Positions 21,939 through 32,680 of a stretch of DNA of 64,000 nt are shown here, one piece after another (position 1 is the first letter of the stretch; each line of letters starts with the position of its first letter). The position numbers and the translations under genes are program-made. The stretch spans positions 16,042,922 to 16,106,921 of the forward strand of contig QXEO01000553.1 in NCBI GenBank assembly GCA_007115705.1, given 5' to 3'. The notes under the pieces were generated by a model. It ran no database searches, was not told the origin of the DNA, and saw only the letters and a program-made list of their open reading frames with translations. This stretch comes from Dactylis glomerata (Eukaryota; Streptophyta; Magnoliopsida; Poales; Poaceae).

Positions 21939-24872
21939 GCATCTTTGCAAATTACTGCGCCTACCTCAAAGGCGTTAAAGAAAAGCACTCTTGGGAGATA
22001 ACCCATTGTTTATTTTCAGTACTTTTTCTTTTATTTGAGTCTTGGAAGTCATTACTACCGTAATAACCTCTCCTTATCCTTTTTATTTCGTTTTTGTGCC
22101 AAGAGAAGCCTCTAGTTTGAGTGAGGTAAGATTTGGGGATGTTGCTGTCCTGAAACAGTTTTCGGTGCTGCACCGTAAAAATTCGTGAAAGTTCTCTGTA
22201 TATCTTTTGGACCTACGATTTCTTATGCGTATGCCCCAGGTTATATCCAAACTTTCATTAGTTGAACACTTTTTGATTTGAGCAACAGAAAACCCTCTAA
22301 AAATTCGACCTTTGTCAGCTGTTCTGTTTTGACAGATTTCTGCCAATATTTGTGTTTGCCGCTTTATCGCTTTCTTTTTGAGTTCTTTTGATCACGGAAC
22401 TTTTGGGGAAGTTGCTACAGTAGTATATGCTTTATATGTGGTGGTTTTGAGTTGAAACCGGAAGCAAAAATGGGTTGATTCAATGCTATGCTTACACTAA
22501 TGTTGCTAATAGAATTGTGTTTAGTTTTGTATGAAGGAAGTTTTCAAGTGTAAGGATTGGAGAATGATGAGATGAGATGAAGAATGGACAAAAGCTCAAG
22601 CTTGGGATGCCCATGTCACCCCAAAAAATATCCAAGAGGTACAAGCATCAAAGCTTGGGGATGCCCCCGAGGCACCCCCTTCTTCATCGGCAAAAATCAG
22701 GTCACCTTTCAACACACTATATTTTTATTGCTTCATGCATTATGCGTTTTTCTTGGAGCGTCAGTTGTTTTTGTTTTCAGTTTTCTTTTGCTTTTTTTGC
22801 TGCAATAAATGGTTAGATCACATCATGTTTCTTTTGGAGGAGATGAACTCGCTTTTCATTTGCCAAGAACACCCTAGTTTTCACTCTTATCGTTCAATGA
22901 GTGTTCTCTTTTTCTGCTACTATGTTTAGCTTGCATTTTTCACCTTGATTTTTGTTCAGATCTTGTTTTATCTTTGCATCAAGGTGTATTTGGACCTCTG
23001 GTATATATTGGTTTTCATCAAAAGAGGTGTTTATAAAAAGTTTGAATGGTGTTGGAAAAGAGAAAAAGCTTTATGCAAAAAAGTGGTACAGGAAGGAGCT
23101 TGTGTAGACTGCGGCTTAGGCTTTTGCATGTCGTGCTTGATGTCTTTTTGATAGTATGCTTAGTGGTTTTGCTGTAGCATGACTTGTCTCAAATAACTGA
23201 GATTGCTTAATGAGCCTTTGAAAGAATCATGCGTTGTTTTTATCGTTTGGAAGCATTATTTTGGTTTTCTCCTTGATGCTTTATTTGGGTTGACTTGGCG
23301 CATGCTCACACATGTTAGACTCATACAAAGTTGCCAATAGCCTCTATGATCATTTATTTTTTGACTTTTGATGCCATCTTATGCTTTTTTTAATGTCGCT
23401 TTGTCGCTTTGCATGATTATGGCCGTTATTGCTCTCTTAGTTGGTCGCTCCCAGTCTTTTGCGAGTCCTCGCCTTGTACGGAGTATGAGCTCTACTCGTG
23501 CATCCAACTCCTAAAAACCAAGTTTGCCAAAGTGTCCACCATACATACCTATTAGCAATTTTCTATTCCAAGTAAATTTGACTTGCTTTTATTTTCTCTT
23601 CAAATTAAACTCTTACCAGTGTTATGCGAAAATTGGTCAGTAAAGCTCTCACGAACCGGAAGGCACACTTTACTTTTTCTCGTTCTTAAAAATTTGACAT
23701 TGTGGTCTCTTATGTTGAGTTGTTATGCTTGCAAGTTGTAAGTTGGGAACTAGCCCAGCCATGCCGTCATGGGGCAAGCTTTCAACATTGCACTTCTTAT
23801 TTGAGTTGATATCGTGATCTTTTGTTCATGGATACTCGCGGTGTGAAATGAATTGGGAATCTTGCGGGATCATGGAGTTTGTATATGTGTTAGAGAAATG
23901 CCTGGGCCGCCAATCTAAGCCATGCATAATTCATGGTGGAAATTTGCAGCATGCCCATAGTGGACATTCGACGACGCATCTCAAAATAAAAAGCTATACA
24001 GATGGTAAATAAAAGAGATGTCGAGGTGTTCATTGTCTGCTTGTCCTGTTATTTTGATGTGGGCTTGTTCCATGTCATCGGGCACGGAGGTACCCCGTTG
24101 GCGGTTCTCGATGATACGTATATACTTACAATGACAAGAGCTTGCTTGGGACTCTAAGTAAAGTAGCATGAGGTTTGGGTACTCGTATTCACGGGACACG
24201 AGGTTTTCAACTTATGATTTGTCAAGCATATGCAGCATAAGTGTTCTCGCATTAACTTTAACCATTCAAGATGCTTATGATGGGGGCAATGAGAGCTCAA
24301 AGCCGGTAAGTACCATAATTTTTGAAGGTTTATAAAACTTGCAATCACTGCTTCCCTCCGCGAAGGGCCTTTCTTTTACTTTTATGTTGAGTCACCACCT
24401 TCTACCTTTATGCACCATTAAGAGAGCATAGTTTTCATTCTGAGTATAATGTGCATTGTCCCAAAGTTTTCATTGATTGATTCATGATCATGGTTTCACT
24501 TGTTCTTAAATTATTTGTATCTAGTCGCCCTCTTAAACTTGAAGGTGTCCTATGCATTTATGTTTTGCTCTCCATGAAGGACAAGCTGAAAACCATTTGT
24601 ATGTTTTTCCTTATGATTTGAACACACGTTTGACTTTCATTGTTTCATTTTCATGATCTTTTGTTTGTGTTCATCTTCATGTTTATAACATGGTTGCTAA
24701 GTTTCTATTATCAAGATTATATCTTTCATGCCCATGTTTTAAGTTTTTATGATCCCAGCTCACAACGCTTACATATGTGATCAAGATTGTGTAGGTGCAT
24801 GTCACCTCAAAAATTATTTCTTTTGTTATCACTTACCTACTCGAGGACGAGCAGGAGTTAAGCTTGGGGATG
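21939..24872 (+). other. Non-coding internal region and polypurine tract of element A
   Basis: No supported coding sequence. The part from about 21950 to 23610 is shared with element B (about 28640-30240), beginning with the string TTAAAGAAAAGCACTCTTGG. The polypurine-like 14-mer AAGCTTGGGGATGC lies directly before the 3' LTR (24859-24872). An exact copy occurs internally at 22651-22664 and a close one at 22598-22610. Confidence 0.7.
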
Positions 24873-26414
24873 CTGATACGTCTCAAACGTATCTATAATT
24901 TTTTATGCTCCATGCTTGTTTTTACACCATTTGCCTTGTGTTTCGTTACACTTCGTGGCGTTTTTATGCGATTTCCGGAACTAACCTATTGACAAGATGC
25001 CACAGTGCCAGTTCCCTATTTTCTGCTGTTTTTGTGTTTCAGAAAAGCTACACAGGAAATATTCTCAAAATTGAACGAAACAAGTTCCAGAAGTCTTATT
25101 TTTCCCGAACGAAGGACGAGGACCAAACGAGAGCCGGAGGGGGGCCAGGGGCTGCCCTCACACTAGGGTGGTGCGGCCCAGGCCCTGGCCGTGCCCCCTA
25201 TGTGTGAGGAGCCCCTGGCAGCCCCCTGATGATGCCCCTTCGCCTATATAAAGTCTCGGGATGGAAAACCCTAAAGGAGTCGGCGAAAATTTCTAGAATA
25301 GTTTCGCAGCGCTGCCGCCGTCGAAGACAAATTTGGGGGGACAGAAGTCTCTGTTCTGGCACCCTGCCGGGATGGGGAAGTGCCCCCGGAGCCATCTCCA
25401 TTGGTCTCCATCGCCGTCTCCGCCGTCTCCATCGACCTCACCGCCATCTCCATCAACCTTGTTGTCTCCTATGATGAGGAGGGAGTAGTTCTCCCCCGGG
25501 GCTGAGGGCTCTACAGGTAGCTATGTGGTTCACCTCTCTCTCCCATGATGTGATCTTTATGTGATCATGAGCTTTGTATCATGTTGAATAAGTAGATGCT
25601 ACTCTTCTTCATTATGTGTACTCTAGTGTGTTATTAAAGTAATCTATTCCTCCTGCCATGGTGTAACGGTGACAGTGCGTGCATCGTGGTGGTACTTGGT
25701 CTAGGCTACGATTGTGATCTCTTATGGATTATGAGAATAATTATCACTATGATAGTATTGAAGTGATCTGTTCCTCCTTTCATGGTGTAATGTTGACAGT
25801 GTGTGCACCGTGTTAGTACTTGGTTTAAGTTCCAATAATATTTATCTTGAGTTGTGATTTGATTTGGATATCTCTATGAGTGGTGTTTGTCAAGTACTTG
25901 ATGAACTTTGAGGAGTGCTTCGTAGCCCTACGCAATGATTAGTGTTATTCAATAGGAGAGTAATTCAGAGTACCATAGTGAAGAGAAGTTATTTATTTGT
26001 TCAATTATGTTATATTTGTTGGGAGCGTGTCCACTAGTGAAAGTATGATCCCTAGGCCTTATTTCCAAGCTTTGCACACCGTTTACTTCCTATTTTGTTA
26101 CATGTTTGCTTGCTGCCATTTTTATTTCAGATTGCGTTTACTACTTATAATCATCACAACTACTTGTATTTCACTATCTCTTCACCAAACTAGTGCGCCT
26201 ATACATCTGACAAGTGTATTGGGTGTGTTGGGGACACAAGAGACTTTCTGTATCGTAATTGCAGGGTTGCTTGAGAGGGATAGCATTGACCTCTTCCTCC
26301 CTAAGTTCGATAAACCTTGGGTGATCCACTTAAGGGAAACTTGCTGCTGCTCTACAAACCTCTACCCTTGGAGGCCCAACACTGTCTACAAGAACAGACG
26401 TGTGCGTAGACATC
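24873..26414 (+). repeat. 3' LTR of element A (1542 bp)
   Basis: TGATACGTCTCAAACG to GTAGACATCA, the same length as the 5' LTR, followed by the target duplication GGGAG. Confidence 0.93.
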
Positions 26415-26419
26415 AGGGA

Positions 26420-27757
26420 GCCAGGAGGTGGCCGCACCATAGGGTGGTGCGAGCCACCCCCTGGCCGCACCACCAGGTGGTGTGGGCCCCTGGTCCACCC
26501 CCTGACATCGCCCTTCCGCCTATATATTCCCTTCGTCGGGAAAACCCTAGAGGACCGATCACTTTTCCACGAAACATACTACAAGTTGCCACCATCATCA
26601 TCTCGAGATCATGAGGGTCTAGAAGCTCTTCCCGGCACCCTGTCGGAGAGGGGAATCATCACCGGAGGCCTTCTTCATCACAATGCCTGCCTCCAGAGTG
26701 ATGCATGAGTAATCTACCTTGTACTATGGGTCCATAGCAGTAGTTAGATGGTTGTCTTCTCCTCCATATGCTTCACGTCTAGATCTTATGAGCTGCCTAT
26801 CATGATCAAGATCATTGTTATGTAATTCTATATGTTGTATTTGTTGGGATTCGATGAATATTGAGTACTATGTCAAGTTGATTGTTGATTTATCATGTCT
26901 ATGTTATTTATGATCTTGCATGCTCTCCGTTGTTAGTAGATATCTTGGCCAAGTAGATGCTAGTGACTCCAAGAGGGAGTATTTATGCTCGATAGTGGGT
27001 TCATACCTCTAGTAATCTGGGAGAGTGACAATAATTTCTAAGGTTGTAGATGTGTTGTTGCTACTAGGGAGAAAATAACAATCTTTTGTTCAAGAACATT
27101 TGTATTGTTTAGATTACACACTTTGCTTAAGGCGATAATCTGTTGCTTGCAACTTAATACCCAAGGGTTGTTTGGATGATATCCTGCGGGTGGATTATTA
27201 GTCATAGATGCAGTTGGATTACGGTCTATGTATTATGTTGTAATGCCCAAGTGAATCTCATAGTGATCTTGACATGTACATGCATTGTTATGCATTCTTT
27301 ATTTTGTCAATTGCCCAACTGTAATTTGTTTACCGAGCATGTTATTTATCTTTATGGAGAGACACCTCTAGTGAACTGTGGACCCCGGTCCATTCTTTTA
27401 CATATATTACTATCTACTGCAAGCATCATTTACTTTCCGCAATCATTATTTACTTACTGCAAACAAATATCTTTTTCCACATGATATGTTTAATCATTTA
27501 TTTTCAGCAAACCAGTGGGATTGACAACCTCACTGCAAGTTGGGGCAAAGTATCTTGGTTGTGTTGTGTGCAGGTTCCATGTTGCTGCTGACGCCGGTAG
27601 TGCGCCCTGCCAGAAGCCAGTTAGCATCAACCTTCAGAAGTGGTTTCTTTTTCCTACTGGTCGATTAAACTTTGGTTTCATAACTGAGGGATAACTTACT
27701 TCTATGCTCATCACACCTTCCTCTTGGGGTTCCCAACTGGTCGTCAACCATGCACCA
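26420..27757 (+). repeat. 5' LTR of element B, main segment
   Basis: Resumes the B LTR after element A. It aligns with the solo LTR at 10248-11891 from its position 10517 onward (strings GGTGGTGTGGGCCCCTGGTC, TATATATTC promoter near 26520, GTGAACTGTGGACCCCGGTC near 27371). It ends ATGCACCA, then a 10-bp spacer and the primer site. Confidence 0.85.
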
Positions 27758-27767
27758 ACTAGTTTTC

Positions 27768-27785
27768 TGGCGCCGTTGCCGGGGA
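27768..27785 (+). other. Primer binding site of element B (tRNA-Asp type)
   Basis: TGGCGCCGTTGCCGGGGA, 10 bp after the LTR end, identical to that of element A. Confidence 0.85.
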
Positions 27786-27916
27786 GAAAGAGGATTTCTG
27801 CAAGGGGAGTCTCTCACTTCTAATCTTTTTACTTTGTTATTGTTTTGCTTAGTTTCTTTACTTTATTTTTGTTTGCATCTTTTTATCAAAAAACCAAAAA
27901 GTGGAGGTCCGCTAGA

Positions 27917-28600
27917 ATGAGTATTCCTGAAGTTGAGGTCCACTCTTTTAAGCAACAAAGTGGAGAAAGCTTGAAAGATGCTTGGTATAGGATAAGTAAT
28001 GTCCATCATAGATGTACAAAAAAGTATTCTACCATGATCCTTCTTAGGAATTTTTATGTTGGTATATCTAGTTGGAATAGGTATGTTCTTGATACTCTTA
28101 CAGGGGGTAATTTTCTGGGTGCTCCTGCTTTGGAAGCATGCAATTTAATTGAAAGTTTAGTAGGAGCACCACCTATTAATTTTGTTAAAACTGAGATCAC
28201 TTTAGAAGAAGTTATAAAAAAACTGAGCTCTCTAGAGAAAAGTTTGCCAAATCTCCTTGATAACGCTAGCCAGGTTAATGAATCGATAGAAAGTATCTGT
28301 AAAAGAATCACTGTTTCAGAGGCTAGCACTATCCATGATAATCAAAACCTTAGGATTGGTAAATTAGAGGAGTCTATGGAAACTTTAAGTTCAATTTTCT
28401 CTTCTCTTAAATTTAATAAGGAGAAAGCTTTTGTGGGAAAAGAGCAAAAATTTATGTATGTTCCCAAGGTTTCTATACCCAGACCGCAGAATGTGTTTAA
28501 AAGTGATAAAACTTTTAGTGCAACTAAGAGTGGTTTACATGTTGAATCCTCTTCAGGGGTATCTAAAGTGCCTATTGTGACAAGTTGCGTTTTTGAGTAA
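27917..28600 (+). CDS. Short Gag-related ORF of element B
   Basis: 228 codons from ATG 27917 to TAA. The N-terminal part (GESLKDAWYRISNVHHRC) corresponds to the second half of the capsid region of element A (GESIAQAWGRL...). Next is a helical, Leu/Ser/Glu-rich section (about codons 90-180) that may form a coiled coil. There is no zinc knuckle and no pol. Compared with element A it lacks the N-terminal capsid and the whole C-terminal half. It is open throughout, so a reduced Gag-like protein could be made. It lies about 130 bp after the primer site, as expected for the first gene of an LTR element. Confidence 0.65.
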   Translation: MSIPEVEVHSFKQQSGESLKDAWYRISNVHHRCTKKYSTMILLRNFYVGISSWNRYVLDTLTGGNFLGAPALEACNLIESLVGAPPINFVKTEITLEEVIKKLSSLEKSLPNLLDNASQVNESIESICKRITVSEASTIHDNQNLRIGKLEESMETLSSIFSSLKFNKEKAFVGKEQKFMYVPKVSIPRPQNVFKSDKTFSATKSGLHVESSSGVSKVPIVTSCVFE

Positions 28601-30392
28601 ACTATTGATGTTGATGCTTCTTCGCTCGAAAATACTTGATTCTTACTTTCTGCGCCTAGCTCAAAGGCATTAAAGAAAAGCACTCTTGGGAGATAACCCA
28701 ATGTTTTCTTTTCAGTACTTTTTTTCTTTTTGTTGAGTCTTGTAAGTTGTTACTACAGTAATTACCTCTCCTTATCATTTTATTTCATTTTTGTGCCAAG
28801 AAGAACCTCTAATTGGAGGAAGGTAAGATTTGGGAAAGTTGCTGTCCCGAAACAGATTTCTGCACTTCACCATAAAAATTCGTGAAAATTCCCAGAACAT
28901 CATTTTGATCTGCGATTTCTTGTGCACATGACCCAGGTTATTGTCTAACTTTCATTAGTTTTGAACTTTTCATTTTGAGCAACAGAAGACTTTCGAAAAA
29001 ATTGATCTTTATCAGCTGTTCTATTTTGACACATTTCTGCCACTATTTTGCATTTCCCTCTTGATCTCTTTTTTTGAGTTCTTTTTTATCAAGGAACTTT
29101 TGAGGAAGTTGCTACAGTAGCTAATGTGTTAATAAGTGTTGTACTTGAGTTAAAACTGAACCAAAAGTGGATTTACTATCTTTCATAAACTAATGTTACT
29201 AATAAGAATTGTGTGAAGTTTTGTACGAGGGAAGTTTTCAAGTGTAGGGAAAGAAAAATGATGAGATGAGATGAAGTATAGACAAAAGCTCAAGTTTGGA
29301 GATTCCCATGTCACCCCAAGAAATATCCAAGAAGTAAAAGCGTCAACGCTTGGGATGCCCCATGGCACCCCTTCTTCATCAACAAAAATATCAGGTCATC
29401 AAGACACTATATTTTTATTGCTTCATATGCTATGTGTTTTTCTTGGAGTGTCATTATTTTTGCTTTCAGTTTTCTTTTGTTTTGTTTTCTACAATAAATG
29501 GTTGGACCCCAACATATTTATTTTGGAGAAGACACACTCCGTTTTCATTGCCTAGAACACTTTAGTTTTCACTTTTATCATTCAACGAGTGTTCCCTTTT
29601 TCTAGTACTGCGTTTCGCTTTTATTTTTTGCCTTTGTTCTTGTTCAGAACTTGTTAGTTCTTTGTAGCTAGGTGTGTTTATACCTCTGGTCTTTATTGCT
29701 TTTCATCTTTGAGAGTTGTTTCAAATAGGTTGATTGGTGTTGGAAAAGAGTAAATTGTTTCATCCTTATAGTGATGCAAAAAGGGAGCTTGTTTAGACTG
29801 TTGCTTAGACTTTAGCATGTCATGCTAGATATTATTTTGATTATACTATTAGTAGTTATTGTTGTAGCATGACTTGTCTCAAATAATTGAGAGCTTAATG
29901 TGCGTTTGAAAGAATCATGTTTTGTTTTTATCTTATAGAAGCATAATATTGTGGTATTCTCCTTTGATGCTTTATTTGGGTTGACTTGGCGCATGCTTAC
30001 ACCATGTTTGACTTTAAACCAGTCACCTCAAGCCTCTATGATCATTTGGTTTTTGACTTATGATATCACTTTATTCTTTGGTTGATAATGTTTTGTCGCG
30101 ATGCATGATTATGGCCGTTATTGCTCTCTTAGTTGGTCGCTCCTAGTCTTTTGCTAGCCTTCATCTGTATTGAGTATGAGCTCTACTCGTGCATCCAACT
30201 CCCAAAAACAAAAGTTTTTTCAAAGAGTCCACTATAAATTCCTATGCATGGCATTTCAAACCATTCCAACAAATTTTTCATGTGCTACATTTCAAAACCT
30301 TCAAAATACTTCTCATTTTGTGACACTGTTTTTAGCTCATGAGGACGTAGTGGTCAGGTTTGCTATCTTCCATATTGAATTAAGTACCCCTC
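28601..30392 (+). other. Non-coding internal region of element B, cut at an N
   Basis: No supported coding sequence. From about 28640 to 30240 it is a diverged copy of the non-coding region of element A (about 21950-23610). The similarity and the element stop at the N at 30393. Confidence 0.7.
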
Positions 30393-30393
30393 G
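30393..30393. other. Single undetermined base at a sequence junction
   Basis: The only N in the window. Left of it is element B in plus orientation; directly right of it is the reverse transcriptase of a Tat-type element in minus orientation. No target duplication is visible here. The N may be a contig join. Confidence 0.9.
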
Positions 30394-31083
30394 NTTGAGT
30401 CCGATTTGATCCGCCAGGCACTTTTGCATGGTGCGCTGGTACGTTGCTCCTGCATTCTTCAGTCCGAACGGCATTGTCACATAGCAATATGTGCCATAAG
30501 GTGTGACAAACGAGGTAGCAAGCTAATCGGATTCCTTCATCTTGATCTGGTGGTAACCCGAGTAGGCATCTAAGAAACATAGCAGCTCCGATCCCGCCGT
30601 TGAGTCAATGACTTGGTCAATGCGAGGCATGGGAAAAGGGTCTTTGGGACACGCTTTGTTCAGGCCGGTGTAGTCTACACACATGCGCAGAACCTTTGTG
30701 TTTTCTTAGGAACTAGCACGGCATTTGCCACCCACTTTGTATGAATCACTTCTTTGATGAAGCCTGCTTTCAAAGCTTGGAAATTTCCTTTGCTATGGCG
30801 CAGTGTTTTTATCTCCGAAGCGTCTCATTGCTTGTCTTACTGGTTTCGAGCTAGGGATTATCTGCAGGGCATGCTCGGCGAGTTCCCTGGGTACACCTAT
30901 CATGTCAGATGGTTGCCATGCGAAGATGTCCCGGTTCTCACGGAGGAACTCGATGAGTGCACTTTCCTATTTGGGGGACAGGTTTGTCCCTATTGAGGTG
31001 GTCTTGGCGGCATCGCCAGCGACAAGTTCCACCTACTTTATATCCAATGTAGGCTTGAAGGTGGGCGGGGAGGCGGAAACTTC
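30394..31083 (-). pseudogene. N-terminal half of a Tat reverse transcriptase
   Basis: Minus-strand reading gives the conserved run VDYTGLNKACPKDPFPMPRI (complement of about 30612-30680), then a DAYSGYHQI-type motif and the MPFGLKNAGATYQ region. The YVDD active site would lie beyond the N, so the enzyme is cut before its catalytic centre. Reading frames are not continuous. Confidence 0.75.
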
Positions 31084-31707
31084 CTACTTGGATGCCGGCA
31101 TCTCAGTGGGGTCTGTGGCGGCATGGATTTCCTTGAACTCCTCGCCGAAGAATACTGCCTCTGCGAAGGCGGCTTCTCCATCCTCGCACTCCTTTGCCTT
31201 CCTGAAGCTGCCATAGATGGTGATGATGCCATCAGGTCCTGGCATTTTCAGCTGGTTGTAGATGTAGCATGGCCTGGCGTGAAAACTGCGGAAGGCGGGG
31301 CGGCCGAAGATCACGTGGTATGTACTCTTGAAAGGGACCACCTCAAAGGTTATGGGCTCTTCACGGTAATTATTTTTATCGCCGAAGGCGATCTTGAGGG
31401 TGATGGACCCGAGGGACTTTGCTTGGCGTCCAGGAACCACTCCATAGAAAGTGACAACACTATGATAGAGTTGGGTCTTGGTGAGGCCTAGTTTTGTCAG
31501 GGTTTCCACGTACATGATGTTCAGGGTGCTGCCGCCATCCATCAGACACTTGGAGAACTCGTAGCCTTGGATCAGGGGATCAACCACCATGGCGTAGTAT
31601 CCATCCGGGATGTGCTCTGGATGATCGTGGTGGCTCCATTGCACTGGCATCTCGGACCATCGGACATACTGGCGGACTTTAGGCACGGTGGCATTTAGGG
31701 AGCGCAT
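31084..31707 (-). pseudogene. Tat-type aspartic protease region
   Basis: 207 open codons. The active-site motif CLMDGGSTLNIMY near codon 55 keeps the catalytic Asp, unlike the protease of the complete Tat element in this window. HVIFGRPAF near codon 133 is the flap-side conserved motif. It lies between gag and RT in the normal Tat order. The first codons flow from Gag; there is no independent start. Confidence 0.8.
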
Positions 31708-32227
31708 AGCGGCTCGCTGTGCCTTAGCTGTGGGGGTCCAAGGAATGTGTGAAAGGCTCCCTTTTTGGTGCTCTTGTACGGGTTACCCGTGCCAGCCCCA
31801 CCCTCTGCCTTTTTGGTGGGTTTGGGTGCGGGGTCTTTGTCCATATCACTGCTATCCTTGGACTCCTTTTCCTTGTCCGCTTTTCCTTTGCCACGAGGTC
31901 ATTGTCGCCGGGTGCGTTTGTAGCCAGCTTCTTGGTCCGCCTTGATGTCATTGACGAACTTGCAGTTCCGGTTGGTGTGATTGCACTTTCCTGAGGCCTC
32001 CCGATGGGCGAAGCATGGCATGTCGCGTTTTCATCGTAGGACACAGGTGCAGCCGGCGCCGTAGCGGAAGCTGGGGAGCTTCGCGGCTGGCTGCTGCTGG
32101 AACCTCGTCCCCGACCGCGTTGGCTGCTTTGTCCCTTGTCTGAGAAGGTTGTGGCCACCATGTCCGGAGTTTGCTGCTCTTCTGGCGGATTCTTCCATTT
32201 GTTGCCATTGTTCCGCTTTTCGGTGTT

Positions 32228-32680
32228 CTAGATGGTGGAAGCTTTCAATGATTTGCGGGCGTCATCATCGGCGGCCGCGTAGTTGCTTGCAATGGTGATC
32301 ATGGAATTTAGGGTTAGTTTCCCTTCATTCCGTTCTCGTAACAGGCGATGGCAGAGTAGCTGGCCTCTCTCCAAACTATCGATGAAAGCGAGGATGGCAG
32401 ATTCGTCGGTAACCCCTTCACAGGAGTTCTTTATATCCAGCCAACATGCAAGGAAAGTTCGGGAGGTCTCATCTTTTGCTCGCCGACACCGTTGGAGGTC
32501 ACCTATATTGCAAGGTCTCTTGTAGGTGCCCTCAAAGTTTTTAGTGAACGCAGTCTGCATGTCAAACCAGGTTTGGATGGAATTTTCCGCCAAGTCATTG
32601 ATCCATTGCCACGCTGTGCCAGATAGCATCAGGGGCAGATAGCGGACATCAACGTTGGGTGATCCCCCTGCGAACTGCAC
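32228..32680 (-). pseudogene. Tat-type Gag capsid region
   Basis: 150 open codons with the retrotransposon Gag signature LPLMLSGTAWQWINDLAENS, then FTKNFEGTYKRP and SCEGVTDESAILAFIDSLER. This is homologous to nt 40120-40480 of the complete Tat element. The Gag N-terminal part is spread over 32700-34900 in broken frames, including an acidic stretch at 34007-34330. A CCGCCACCGCCGCCG-type repeat lies near 32920-32945. Confidence 0.8.

Larger units (their letters stand above)
17729..26414 (+). mobile_element. Sabrina-like non-autonomous LTR retrotransposon A, complete
   Basis: 8686 bp with two 1542-bp LTRs (17729-19270 and 24873-26414) and the target duplication GGGAG (17724-17728 and 26415-26419). 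The internal region has a primer site complementary to the 3' end of plant tRNA-Asp (19281-19298), one broken gag gene (19412-21938) and about 2.9 kb of non-coding sequence. No protease, RT, RNase H or integrase is present, so it must borrow these from an Athila-type partner. By eye the LTRs differ at roughly 3% of sites, which suggests an insertion of the order of a million years old under usual grass rates. It sits in the 5' LTR of element B, three bases from the solo chromovirus LTR. Confidence 0.93.

Noticed and set aside
25997..26614. 205-codon open frame across the end of the element A LTR
   Set aside because: It runs from LTR A through the TSD into LTR B and has no domain; the equivalent at 18852 stops early.
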